The notes under the pieces: generated by a model
The model's input: only the letters and a program-made list of their open reading frames with translations
What the model was told of the DNA's origin: nothing
The model's database searches: none
Assembly (NCBI GenBank): GCA_003049465.1
Contig: PYSS01000150.1
Span: 1 to 64,000, forward strand
Direction of reading: 5' to 3'
DNA from: Magnaporthiopsis rhizophila
Lineage: Eukaryota > Ascomycota > Sordariomycetes > Magnaporthales > Magnaporthaceae
Length of the DNA: 64,000 nt
Shown: positions 46,301 to 58,139 of the stretch, piece by piece
Layout: the number at the start of each line of letters is the position of its first letter
Numbering within the stretch: the stretch's first letter is position 1
Position numbers and translations under genes: made by a program

Positions 46301-47900
46301 TCCCTTCTATATTTATAACATTCAGAATTATTTCGCAAATTTTTCCCAAAAATCGAAATTTAAAATAATCAGTTTTAATATTAATTTTTCTTTTATTAAA
46401 TATAATTAACTTTTATTTTATTATTATAAAATTATATGGTTCCTTTTTTTGATACATTAAAATATTATACCTTTTTACCGCTTTTAATAAAAAATAATTT
46501 TTTTGGGCTTTATAATCGATTATAATTTTTATTTTTTGTTCTTTTTAATATATTATTATTCTAATATATTTATATTAATTGTTAATCATTATTATTAGGG
46601 TTTTTGCTGATTATTATTATTTTACCCGTGCCTTTTTTTCGGATAAACCCCTTAATTTTTTGTTTAAAATGCCCTTTTCCGGTTCCCGGTTGCCCTTATT
46701 AAACGGATAAATCTGTTTATTTAGGTTTGCGCTTTTTTTTTATATAAATTTTGCATTCCAGCTTTTTACATATCCAATATATAAAAATTCCTGCCATACA
46801 TATTATAAAATATATTAATAATAATTTAAAGGTTGCTGCAAAACTTTTATAATCCATTTTTGCCATTTATCATTTCGGGAGCTGGTATTTTTATTATAAA
46901 TATTGCACTAATTTTTCTTTTTTTTTTTATGAAAAAAAATTATATTTTAATTTTTTGGCTATATATTATTTGCAATTATTATACAAATATTCGGCCCAAA
47001 AAAGTTTATTATAATGGCCCGTTTTAAAATCTATATTTTTATAATTTAGCACGTATAATTATGCTAACCGTTAGTTCAGGTTCAGGATTTTTTCAAATGG
47101 TACCCTATAATAAATAATCGATTAATTATCCTTTAACCAATCCAGGGCTTTTTTTTATCGTTCTGCGCTAATTTTTTGCATATCAAACTGCCGATAGGTT
47201 TGGGCTGGTCCCAAAACTATTAATTTATCTTTAAAAACCTAAATAAAATATACACCTTTTATATTTCCTTTTTAGTTATAAGGGGTTATTTTCCTATATT
47301 AATTAGTTACTAATCGAGGTTTTGCTGGAGTTTTTTGAAATTGATCATATATTGTTCCTTATTAGGTTTTTTGTTACTGGGGCCTATTTTTGCTATTTTC
47401 CAAAACCCTGTTAAGTTTAACTTTTTTTTTAGGCTTGTAACAAATATATTTGGCCCAAAAATTATTCCATTTTTATATCCGTATCCGGGTTTTTTTCGGG
47501 ATTATTAACCAAGGTATCCGATATATTTTTATTTCAGGCTAATTTTTCGAGCTTCCTGTTTTGCTTAGCAAATTTTTCCATTATCAATATGCAATTGCTA
47601 CAGCACCTAATTTTTTTAAATTTTTTTAAAACTCGAGCCGCTGCATTATCCTTTTTTTCGAATATTATAAAATTGGTAATAATGCTAATTTCCCTTTTAT
47701 TATCGATGCAAAATTGGCCAATTTGTTGCATTATAGCAAACCGTTATTTAAAATAATACCTTATAATATTTTTATCGGAGCAATGGACCATACAATTTTT
47801 ATTAAAATAATAAATTCAGCTAAGCAATATTTTAGGGCACAGGTTTCCCTCCGTTTATTATATTGCCCCAGGCAAGGCCGGGGTTATAGGTTTGTAACCT
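43330..47900 (-). pseudogene. Degraded pol of element A (protease to chromodomain)
   Basis: Read on the minus strand, the order is protease region, RT (about 45,850-45,400), RNase H, integrase (about 44,700-43,700) and a chromodomain near 43,460-43,340 (KYYLVK, stop, AGYE). The RT active site reads AYLNNIL at about 45455-45475 instead of YLDD. Stops are frequent, mainly TAA/TAG where CAA/CAG or TGG would be expected, the pattern produced by RIP. Confidence 0.8.
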
Positions 47901-48025
47901 TTTGACGCATTTTTCCGGCAAAAAACAGCCGCTTATCGGTTTTTTATAAATAATTTTTTTTAATATATCCTTCCTTTTTGCACTTAAAGCATTTTCCATT
48001 TTTTGGATTTTTGAACCTAATATAC
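47901..48025 (-). pseudogene. Gag zinc knuckle of element A, 3' gag fragment
   Basis: Minus-strand translation gives CFKCKKEGYIKKNY, a CX2CX4HX4C knuckle whose His and last Cys became Tyr (CAT to TAT, TGC to TAC/TAT), both transitions of the RIP type. The rest of gag lies beyond element B, at 55261-56130. Confidence 0.8.
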
Positions 48026-48476
48026 TGTTACGACCGCAGCTGGCAGGGGACAGAAGGGCTGGGGCTAACCCCCAGTGGGATGCTTTTACCCCGCAGTTAT
48101 GAAGGCCAAGGGCCTGAATGACCAAGGCCAGGAGGGAGTTATGTGATTAGGCATTTACCTAAGCACGAGTGATATGTTTGTTATAAATATAGCAAATATA
48201 GCACGGTGATATGTTTGTTATGAATATAACAAATATAGCACCGATATGGTATGGAAATTTACGTATATATAAAGGAGGATTTCCTATTGTGTGAGATAAT
48301 TTTGATTAAGGCTTTGGTATTAATTAACCTAAGTTAGTTTCAAGGTACCCTTTTGGGTAAGCAATTAAGATTTTTGTTATTATTTTAATCCCAATATAAG
48401 CGATTTTGTGGAAATTGTACTGCTTAACACCTTTTTTAGCGTATTTTACCTTAGGAGCAAAAAATTGTTTGTAATA
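48026..48476 (+). repeat. 5' LTR of element B (451 bp)
   Basis: Starts TGTTACGACCGCAGCTGG, ends TTGTTTGTAATA (original TGTAACA). Same length as the 3' LTR at 54810-55260; in the parts I compared they differ by C/T and G/A transitions only. Confidence 0.92.
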
Positions 48477-48529
48477 TTTTGATTAATTTTGTTTAGTATT
48501 TACCGGAGGTAACGAGCAATAATAATTAT

Positions 48530-49470
48530 ATCGATTGCAGGCAAAAAATCCAAAGGCATTATTATTGCTGGTAAAATATATAATAATTTTTTGGCGGTTA
48601 TACAAATATTTATTGCGGAAATCGAAAAATTTAAAAAAGTTTAGGCCAAGCTTTATATTACTGTTAAATTTTACAAGTTCCTTTTACCTGATAAATATAA
48701 TAAGAAAAAAGGCAAAATTAAAATGTTCCTGACCAAATGCAAGGGGTATTTTTTGTTTTATTAAAATTATTTTTAGCAAAAGGAACAGAAAATTACTTAT
48801 ACGGTTATGCGCTTGGATGGTAAAATTAAGGATTAGTTTGAGCTTATTTGGTTCGATTATTTAAAGGGGCACGATAAATCCAAAAAAAAAATTAAACTAA
48901 TATTTGCCAATTTTGAAAAGTTCGGTGAAAAGGTTGCTAAGGTTTTCGGATAAGTTGACGAAAAACGGGTGGCCGAAAAAAAATTATTTTAGCTTTGGCA
49001 AAAAAGCCCCGTATTAATTTACATTTTTAAATTTTAATAACTGATTAATAAATTTAATTGAATAAAGGATACCAAAATAATTCAATTTTATTAAAAGTTA
49101 AGGAATAATGTGAAAAATAAGTTATTTAAGCAGGAACGATTTAAAAATTTTGTCAATTATATTATTACGGCTGTTTATATTAGTGATAAATTGTATAAAT
49201 GTTATTTTGAAAAGAAAGTTTAGCAAATTAAGCCAGTAGCGCAAAATAATAAAGCTAACCAAAAAAAGGCGAAATAGTAATAATTTATGGTTTATGGTAC
49301 ATATTTTGGATTTATGAATTTTAGCGCAAGAATTATATATTAGTACAAAAAATAAAAATATATTAGGTTTAAAAATCCAAAAAATGGAAAGTATTTTAAA
49401 TATGGGAAAAAAGGATATATTAAAAAGAATTATTTGCAAAAAAACCGATAAGCGGCCGTTTTTTGCCGAA
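48530..49470 (+). pseudogene. Degraded gag of element B
   Basis: Retrotransposon Gag capsid remnants (IEKFKKV, AKLYITVKFYKF, KGYFLFY) followed by a lost zinc knuckle at about 49385-49430 (YFKYGKKGYIKKNY, where C, C, H and C became Y, Y, Y and Y). Many in-frame stops. Confidence 0.8.
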
Positions 49471-49499
49471 AAAGCGTACCAGAAAGTTATAAGCTTATA

Positions 49500-52400
49500 A
49501 TTTTAAAATTATCCAAAACAACCAAATAAGCGGTAAAAAAAAGCCTGTGCCCCGAAATATTATTTAGCTAAATTTATTATTTTAATAAAAATTGTATGGC
49601 CTATTATTTTGATAAAAATGCCACAGGGTATTATTTTAAGTAATAGTTTGCTATAATATAACAAATGGGCCAATTTTAAATTAATAATAAAAGGGAAATT
49701 GGCGGTATTATTAACTTTATAATATCCGAAAAAAAGGATAATATAATAATTTAAATTTTGAAAAAATTTGGCAGAACCAGGTGCTGTAATAATTGTATAC
49801 CAATAGCGGAAAAATTTGCCGAATACAAAAAAGTGTTAAATATTTTGGTTAATAATTCCGAGAAAAAATTAAATACAAATAAAAAAATAAAATAACCCTT
49901 GGGCTAAATATATTTGTTATAAGCCCAGAAAAAAAAGCTGGACTTAATAAAATATTGGAAAATTACGAAAATGGACCCCAATAACGGAAAATCCAGCAAA
50001 AAACAATATATGGTTAATTTTAAAAAATTCCAATAAAAATTTGACCAGTAATTAATTAATATAAAAAAATAATCCTTTATAATTAAAAAGGAAATATGGA
50101 AAGCATATATTTTATTTAAATTTTTGGAAATAAACTGGTGGTTTTGGGATTAACCCAAATTTATCGGTAGTTTAATATGCGAGAAACCGGTGCAAAATAA
50201 TAAAAAAAACCCCTGAATTGGTTAAGGGATAATTAGTTGGTTATTTATTACGGGGCATTATTCGAGGATATTTCGAACCTGGACTAACGGTTAGTATGGC
50301 CATATGTGCTAAACCATAAGGATATGGATCCCGAGGCGGGCTATTATGATAAATTTTTTTGGGCCAAATATTTGTATAATAATTGCAAGTGGTATATGGC
50401 TAAAAAGCTGAAATACGATTTTTTCCCACAGAAAAAAGGAAAAAAACCAGTATAATATTTACAATAGGAATATTAATTTCCGAAATGGTGGATAATAAGG
50501 GTGGGTTATAAAAATTTTGCGGCAATTTTCGAGTTATTGCCAGTATACCCCATAATATATTTAGCAGAAATTTTTATATACCAGATATGCGGAAAACTGG
50601 AATATAAAATATATATAGAAAAAAAAGCAAGGGTTTGGATAAATGGATTTGCCCGGTTGATAGGAATAATTAAAGCCCGGAAGCAGGCGCCCCAAATAAA
50701 AAATTAGGGAATTTATCCGAAAATAGGGCACGGATAAAGCAATAATTAGCGAAATTTTTAGCAGTAATAATTAATAATTAATACGAATATATTAGGATAA
50801 TAGTGTACTGGAAAAAACAAAAAATAAAAATTATAATTAATTGCGGAGTTTAAGAAAATTATTTTTTATTAAAAATAGTAAAAAGGTACGGTATTCCGAT
50901 ATATTAGAAAAAAAAACCATATAATTTTACGATGGTAAAATAAAAGCCAATTATATTTAATAAAAAAAAGATCGATACTAAAATTGATTATTTTAAATTT
51001 TGATTTTTGGGAAAAATTTGCGAAATAATCCTGGACGTTATAAATATGGGAGGGGAAAACCTAATTTTAGGCTTTTTATAATTTAAAAAATATAACCTTT
51101 TAATAAATTGGGTTACCGAATAAATTTAATGGAGGGAATTATTATTGATCAGCGAAAAAGTCCAATAGCCACGGGCCCCGGGTAATAAAGATTGGATACT
51201 AAAAAAGGTAGCCATAACGGCGGCAGGATATAGCAATTAGCCCTGGTAAACCGTATTAATCAAAATGCTAATAAATATGGATATAAATGGGCCCAACAAG
51301 CAAAAAATTATTAAGGATAGATTTAAAAACGTTTTTGAGGAATATTATAAATATTGGAGATTATTTTAAAAAGATTTGGAAATGGTATTACCGAAATATG
51401 GACCATTTGATTATAAAATTAAGCTTAAACCGGAAGTACAGTTTAAATATCAAAAGTTGTATCGATTAAACCTTTGGCAAAAAAAACTATTATAAAAATA
51501 ATTAAAGGAAAAAATTAGAAAAAAAATTATTAAATTTTTTGATTTTTTTATAGGATACAAAATTTTGTTTGTTTTTAAAAAAAACGGAAAAAAATGGATA
51601 TATATCAATTATTATCCGTTAAATTAAAAAATAATAAAAGACCGGTATTTTTTATCCCTAATTAACAAATTTAAAAATAGGTTTGGAAAAAGCCGGTAAT
51701 TTATAGCCTTAGATTTATGCAAAGCTTATAATTTATTAAAAATTAAGGAAAGGGATAAATAAAAAACCGCTTTTTGGATTAAGCTTAAAATTTTCGAATT
51801 ACTGGTAATAATTTTTGGGCTTATTAATGCACCAGCCATATTTTAGCGAATAATTAACCATATATTGCAAAAATATTTCAATATTTTTGCCTTTGCATAT
51901 TTGGATAATATTTTGATTTTTTTAAATATATTAAAAAAATATAAATAATACATGTATAAAATATTATAAAAATTGCAGGATGCAAAGCTTTTGGTTAACC
52001 CGGACAAATGTATATAGCATTTTTTAAAGGTAATTTTTTTTGGGTTTATTATTAAATAAGGAAAAATTCGGATAAAACCCAAAAAGGTACAGGCGATAAA
52101 AAATTGGCCTGTATTTACCATAATTAAAAAAGTGCAAAATTTTTTGGGATTTTTAAATTTTTACCGAAAATTTATCCGAAATTTTAACAAAAAGGTTATA
52201 TTATTTATGGATTTTACCAAAAATAATACCCAATTTTATTAGGGGATACAAAAATAAATAATTTTTGATTTGCTAAAAAAAGCTATTATCCAAATACCGG
52301 TACTGATAATACCAAACCCAGAAAAAATTTTTAAAATTAAAATTAATATATTGAATTTTGCTATTAAAAGATAACTGGGATAATAAAACGATTAAAAAAG

Positions 52401-54090
52401 GTTGCACTTTTGTACATTTTTTTTGCAAAAATTAAACGGACCTAAGCTAAATTATTAAATCCACGATAAAAAGCTTTTTGCTATTATTAAAATTTTAAAA
52501 GAATAAAGGGTATATTTGTGCAAAGCTAACCACCAAATTATAATGTACATTAATTATAAAAATTTATCACAGTTTATTATTAGCCAAATGCTGAATAAAA
52601 GATAAATCCAATAAAACTAATTTTTTTAAAATTATAATTTTCGAATCAAAATTAAAAAAGGATTAAAAAATGGCCGAGCGGATGTTTTAAACTGTTAACC
52701 AAATTATTAAATGGATATATTACCAAAAATATGCATAATTTTGGCTAAAGGATCAAACGGATCCCTGATTCTGGCGCAGCAAACATTAGCCAAAATAACC
52801 CGACAGAAAAATTGGACCCCAGAAAAAATCCAGCAAATTTATAGCCAAATAATTAATGGATACCAAGGGATTATTAAAACCTGGAAAAAGTTTTAACAAT
52901 ATTACAGGTTTATAAAAATTTGTGCCAAAATGAAAAATATAATTAAAAATTGCAAGGATTATGCGAAAAATAAAACCAGCAGGCACAAACTTTATGGATT
53001 ATTATAATTTTTACCAGTATTTAATAAAGTATAGCAAAAAATTACAGCGGATTTTGTTATAGGGCTATCCAAATTAAGGGAATTTTTTTACAAATATCCA
53101 ATACAATAATATTATGGTAATAATTAACCGATTTACCAAATATATTATATATTTACCGTTTAAAAAAAATGCGAAAATTACAAATCTAGCTTATATTTTT
53201 ATCCGAAATATAATTACGGAATATGGAATACCAAAATGTATAATTTTAAACCGAAACAAATTATTTAATAGCAAATTTTAAAAATAATTTACGGCAAATT
53301 TAGGTGCAAAATATACCTTTTTTATAGTTTATTATTTTCAGACGGATAAGCAAATAAAACGAATAAACCAAACCATAAAATAATATTTATATTATTTTAT
53401 TAATTATAAATAAAATAACTGGGTATAATTACTCCCTATAATATAATTTGTATATAATAATTCAGTGTATAAAAGCACGGGAATTATACCATTTTATACA
53501 AATTACGGGTATATATTTACGGTATATAAAAAACCCAAAGCAGAACCATATACCTTAATAACAGAAATACAGGTAAAAAAATTTACCAAACTGCACAAAA
53601 ATTTTCAAATAAAATTAAAAAAATTACAATAATATATATTTATACAGGCTAATAAAAAAAAATCGAAAAACCAACCTTTAAAAAAAAGGATAACATTTAT
53701 TTTTTTTAACGCAATATTAAAATAAAACGATTAAATAATAAGCTAAATTACAAAAAATTGGAACCGTTCAAAATCCTAAGGAAAATTTCCGATATTAATT
53801 ACAAATTTTAATTATTACCAACCATATATAATTATCCGGTTTTTTATATCGATCTATTTAAATTAGCGCTATTAGGGTTTAAAAATAACAAATTAATAAA
53901 AATCGATCTAAAATAAAAGTATAAAATCGAAAAAATTTTGAACAAAAAAACCATCGATAAAATTAAATATTATTTAATTAAATGGGCAGGGTATAAAATT
54001 AAAAAAAGCATTTGGAAAAAAAAACAAACCTAAAGGGTGTGCCAAAAATTTTTAAAAAATATCGGCGGAAGGTTTTTGGTAAAAAATTAA
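49500..54090 (+). pseudogene. Degraded pol of element B
   Basis: RT lies at about 51,540-51,960: FKNRFGKSR, LDLCKAYNLLKIKERDK, AFWIKLKIFELLVIIFGLI, and AYLDNIL at 51895-51915 in place of YLDD. RNase H follows to about 52,660. Integrase: a zinc-binding remnant near 52,900-52,980 and a core with FTKYIIYLPF and YGIPKCIILNRNKLF at about 53,110-53,290. A chromodomain lies near 53,920-54,030 (KYYLIKWAGYKIKKSIWKK). Frequent TAA/TAG stops. Confidence 0.82.
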
Positions 54091-54219
54091 TACCAGTACC
54101 GGAATTTGGATTTTGGCTCGGAACACCCGTACCAAAATAATTTACCTGATTAAAATAGGGCCAGCAGATTAAGGTTAGGATTAATCCTATAATTGGCCTA
54201 GCTTAAAAATAACGAAGGA

Positions 54220-54457
54220 AAATTAAGGGCCAGCAAATCCGGGGGCGCAATAGGGGCCTATGCGGCCGTTTTTTCGGCTTTTTTCTGCTCGACCTGTTTT
54301 AATTCCTTAATACTGCTGATTTTGCGGCGGATTGCGCGGGTCAGCTTTTTGCGCTATTGTTTTTTTTGTTTGCAAAGGTGCTTAATTTTTGCATTTATCG
54401 ATCGATGCTTTTTTTTTGCGGTTTTTAGCTTTTCTTTTACGCAAGTATGCTGAGTGC
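54220..54457 (-). pseudogene. Antisense frame of element B
   Basis: Minus strand, broken by two stops: HSAYLRKRKAKNRKKKHR, then AKIKHLCKQKKQ, RKKLTRAIRRKISSIKEL, KQVEQKKAEKTAA and APIAP. The part RAIRRKI..IKEL matches the antisense frames of A and C. Confidence 0.6.
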
Positions 54458-54809
54458 TATAAATAAGGAGGTGTTTGGGGGACGGGTCCAGAATGTTGCA
54501 ACAAAAACGCCCGAGGCAAATGCACCGGTTGCAACGTGAACGGTTGCGCGAAAATGCGTTACAATAAGCGAAGCCGTTGGTTTTGCAGTTGGAATAAAAA
54601 GGTATAATAATAGGGGATAAAATAATGAAAGTAAGGAGGTTGTTCTAACGGACGGTTAAAAATGCCGGTTTATGCTTTTGCATTTAACCAAATATTTTGT
54701 TAGAAAAAGGGGATAAAAAAATGGTAAAAAAGGAAAAAAATTTATTATTAACGGAAGGTTGGGGCTATAAGTATGGCCAAAAGGATTTGGCTTAGGAGGG
54801 GAGACCTGA

Positions 54810-55260
54810 TGTTATAATTGTAGCTGGCAGGGGACAAAAGGGCTGGGGTTAACCCCCAGCGGGATGCTTTTACCTTATAGTTATAAAAGCCAAAGGCCTG
54901 AATGACCAAGGCTAGAAGGGAGTTACGTGATTAGGCATTTATTTAAGCACGAATAATATATTTGCTATAAATATAGCAAATATAGCACGGTGATATGTTT
55001 GTTATGAATATAGCAAATATAGCACCGATATGGTATAAAAATTTATGTGTATATAAAGGAGGATTTTTTATTGTATGAGATAGTTTTGATTGAGGCTTTG
55101 GCATTAGTTAATTTAAGTTAGCTCCAAGGCACCCCTTTGGGTAAGCAATCGAGATTTTTGTTATTATTTTAGTTCCAGCACAAGCAACCTTGTAGAAACT
55201 GTACTGCTTAATACCTTTCCTAGCGTATTTTACCTTAGGAGCAGAGAACCGTTTGTAACA
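54810..55260 (+). repeat. 3' LTR of element B (451 bp)
   Basis: Starts TGTTATAATTGTAGCTGG, ends ACCGTTTGTAACA. Just upstream (54794-54809) is the polypurine tract AGGAGGGGAGACCTGA. Confidence 0.92.
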
Positions 55261-55261
55261 T

Positions 55262-56130
55262 ATATTTCTGTTTTTTTTGCTAATATATAACTCCAGCACT
55301 AAAATTTATAGGTTCAGGATATATATTATAAACCGTGGATTATTATTATTTTGCTTTTTTCTGGTTAATTTTATTATTTTGCGCTACTAGCTTAATTTGC
55401 TGGGCTTTTTTCTCAAAATATCATTTGTATAATTTATCACTAATACAAATGGCTATAATAATATAATTAACAAAATTTTCAGATTGTTCCTGCTTGAACA
55501 ATTTATTTTTTTTATTATTTTTTAACCTTTGGTAAAACTGGATTATTTTGATATTTTCCGTTCAATTAAGTTTATTAACCAGCTGCTGAAATTTGGAAAT
55601 ATAAATTAACGCGGGGCTTTTTTGCCAAAATTAAAATAACTTTTTCTCGGCTACCCATTTTTTATTAACCTGTCCAAAAACCTTGGTAACCTTTTTTCCG
55701 AACCTTTCGAAATTGGCAAATACCAGCTTGATTTTTTTCTTGGACTTATTATACCCCTTTAAATAATCGGACCAAATAGGTTCGAACTAATCCTTAACCT
55801 TATTATCCAAATATATAACTGTATAAATAACTTTCTGTTTTTCCCGCTAAAAATGATCTCGATAAAATAAAAAATACCCTTTGCATTTGGTTAGGAATAT
55901 TTTAATTTTACTTTTTTTCCTATTATATTTATTAAGTAAAAAAAATTTATAAAATTTAACAGCAATATAAAATTTTATCTAAATTTTTTTAAATTTCTCG
56001 ATTTCCGTAATAAATATTTGCATAGCTACCGAGGGATTGCTGTACAATTTGCCAATAATAATAATGCCCTCGGGTTTTTTGCCTATAATTAATATAATTA
56101 TTATTGCTTATTATCTCCGGTAAATACTAA
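55262..56130 (-). pseudogene. Degraded gag of element A, 5' part
   Basis: Minus-strand translation parallels the gag of B and C (same order of capsid blocks), and the reading passes across the B insertion into the zinc knuckle at 47901-48025. Stops are frequent. Confidence 0.75.
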
Positions 56131-56146
56131 ACAGGATCAGTTAAAA

Positions 56147-56639
56147 TGTTACAAACGATTTTTTACTTTTAAAATAAGGTATATTAAAAAAGGTAATAAG
56201 CAGTATAATTTTTATAAGGTTACCTTGTGCTAAAAACTGTATAATAACAAAAATTTCAATTATTTGCCCAAAGGAATATTTTGGAACTAATTTAGGTTAA
56301 TTAATACCAAAACCTTAATCAAAAATTATTTAACACAAAAAAAGAAACCTTTGCCTTATATACCAACGTTTCTTTCATACCATATTTGTGCTAATTTTTT
56401 GGATTTATTATTTTGCTATAAATCCATAAATCTTTGGATCTATTGCTCTGCTACAAATCCACAAATTTTTGGATCTGTTGCTTTGCTATAAATCCACAAA
56501 TCCTTGAATCTGTTGCTCTGCTGCAGATCCACAAAACCCGATTAGGTAAGCGCCTGATCACGTGACTTCTTCGCGTAGCCTGGCTTTAATCATTCGGCCC
56601 CTGGCCTTCATAACTGCGGGGTAAAAGCGTCCTGCTGGG
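56147..56639 (-). repeat. Partial 5' LTR of element A (493 bp present)
   Basis: Starts TGTTACAAACG as in the LTR at 42030, keeps four 35-bp repeats (about 56396-56535), and stops at CTGCTGGG, where element C begins. Comparison with 42030-42568 shows about 46 bp are missing and should lie beyond the window. Confidence 0.85.
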
Positions 56640-56774
56640 TGTTACAACCACAGCTGGCAGGGGACAGGAGGGCTGGGGCTAACCCCCAGCGGGACGCCTT
56701 TACCCTGCAGTTATGAAGGCCAGGGGCCGAATGATCAAAGCTAAGCTAAAAAGAAGGAAGTCACGTGATCAGGC
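56552..56774. repeat. Long inverted repeat formed by head-to-head LTRs
   Basis: The partial LTR of A (minus) abuts the 5' LTR of C (plus). The arms, from GCCTGATCACGTGAC at 56552 to the junction and out to GTCACGTGATCAGGC ending at 56774, are nearly perfect reverse complements (for example GTTATGAAGGCCAGGGGCCG) around a spacer of about 45 bp. The arms keep a much higher GC content than the surrounding DNA. Confidence 0.85.
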
Positions 56775-57133
56775 ATTTATCTAAGCACGGGTGATATGTT
56801 TGATATGTTCGTTATATAACATAGCAGATATAACAAATATAGCACAGTGATATGTTCGTTATGTGATATGGCAAATATAGCAAATATAGCACAAATATAA
56901 TAGGGAAGGGTTGCTGGTATATAAAGCAAGGGATTTTTATTGTGTTAAAATAGCTTTTAACTAAGGCTTTGGCATTAGTTAACCTAAGTTAGTTCCAAGG
57001 CATTTTTTTGGGCAAATAATCGAGATTTTTGTTATTACCCAGTTTCCCCAGTATAAGCAATCTTGTGAAAACTATATTGTTTAGCACCTTTTTTAACGTA
57101 CCTTACCCTAAAAGCAAAAAACCGTTTGTAACA
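56640..57133 (+). repeat. 5' LTR of element C (494 bp)
   Basis: Starts TGTTACAACCACAGCTGG, ends CCGTTTGTAACA. It is 43 bp longer than the LTRs of B because of extra GATATGTTCGTTAT / CAAATATAGCAC repeats in U3. The first 411 bp correspond in length exactly to the 411 bp of 3' LTR inside the window. Confidence 0.92.
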
Positions 57134-57199
57134 TTTTAACTGATCCTGTTCAGTATTTACCGAAAGTAATAAGCAATAATAATTATATTAACCGCAGGC

Positions 57200-58110
57200 A
57201 AAAAATCCGAGGGTATTATTATTACCGGCAAAATGTATAATAATTTTTCGGCGGCCATGCAAGCACTTATTGCGAAAATCGAAAAATTTAAAGAAGCTCA
57301 GGCGAAGCCCTATATTACCGTTAAATTTTACAAATTTTTTTCACCCGATAAATATAATAGAAAGAAAAGCAAAATCAAAATGTTCCTGACCAAATACAAA
57401 GGATATTTTTTGTTTTATCAAAATTATTTTTAGCGGGAGGAATAAAAAGTTGCTTATGCGGCTATGCATTTAAATGGTAAAATTAAAGATTGGTTTAAGC
57501 CCATTTGGTTTAATTACCTAAAAAGGCATAACAAATCCAAAAAAAAAAACCAAATTAATATTTGCCAATTTCGAAAAGTTCGGTGAGAAAATTGCTAAAG
57601 TTTTCGGACAGGTTAATAAAAAATGGGTAACCGAAAGGAAATTGTTTCAGCTCCGGCAAAAAAGCCCCGTATTAACCTATATTTCCGAATTCCAGCAACT
57701 GGTTAACAAATTTAACTGGACGAAGGATACTAAAATAACCCAGCTTTATTAAAGGCTAAAGAATAATATAAAAAATAAGCTGTTCAAACAGAAATAATCT
57801 GAAAATTTTGTTAATTATATTATTACGGTTATCCGTATTAATAATAAATTGTATAAATATTGCTTTGAGAAAAAAATCCAGCAAACCAAACCAGTGGTGC
57901 AAAATAATAAAACCAATCAAAAAAAAGCAAAATAATAATAATCCACGGTTTATAGTACACATTTTGGACCTATAAATTTTAATACAAAAGTTACACACCA
58001 ATATAAGGAATAAAAGTATATCAGGTTTAAAAATTTAAAAAATAAAAAATATTTTAAGTATAAAAAAAAAGGATATATTAAAAAAAATTGCTTGCAAAAA
58101 AACCGATAAG
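57200..58110 (+). pseudogene. Degraded gag of element C
   Basis: A 66-codon open stretch from 57236 (MYNNFSAAMQALIAKIEKF onward) is the best-preserved gag piece in the window; it includes AKPYITVKFYKFF and KGYFLFYQNYF. Later parts contain stops. The zinc knuckle region near 58,060-58,100 is eroded (KKKGYIKKNCLQKN). Confidence 0.8.
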
Positions 58111-58139
58111 CAGTTATTTTTTGCCAAAAAAATACGCCA

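Larger units (their letters stand above)
42030..48025 (-). mobile_element. Ty3/Gypsy chromoviral retrotransposon A, left part (3' LTR to gag zinc knuckle)
   Basis: Element A runs on the minus strand. This part holds its 3' LTR, a polypurine tract just inside it (minus strand AAAAAAGGAAACCTGG), chromodomain, integrase, RNase H, RT and the gag zinc knuckle, all RIP-degraded. It is cut at 48025 by element B; the sequence resumes at 55261 and runs to 56639, where element C interrupts the 5' LTR. The rest of A's 5' LTR should lie beyond the window. Confidence 0.88.
48026..55260 (+). mobile_element. Ty3/Gypsy chromoviral retrotransposon B, complete copy nested in A
   Basis: Full-length, 7235 bp, plus strand: 5' LTR, gag, pol with RT, RNase H and integrase, chromodomain, antisense frame, polypurine tract, 3' LTR. 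The flanks TATAC (48021-48025) and TATAT (55261-55265) are a 5-bp target duplication differing by one C-to-T change. Removing B rejoins the gag of element A. No long open frame survives. Confidence 0.92.
55261..56639 (-). mobile_element. Retrotransposon A, right part (gag 5' part and partial 5' LTR)
   Basis: Continuation of element A on the minus strand after the B insertion: gag remnants 56130-55266, then its 5' LTR from 56147 upward. The LTR is cut at 56639 by element C. Confidence 0.88.
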
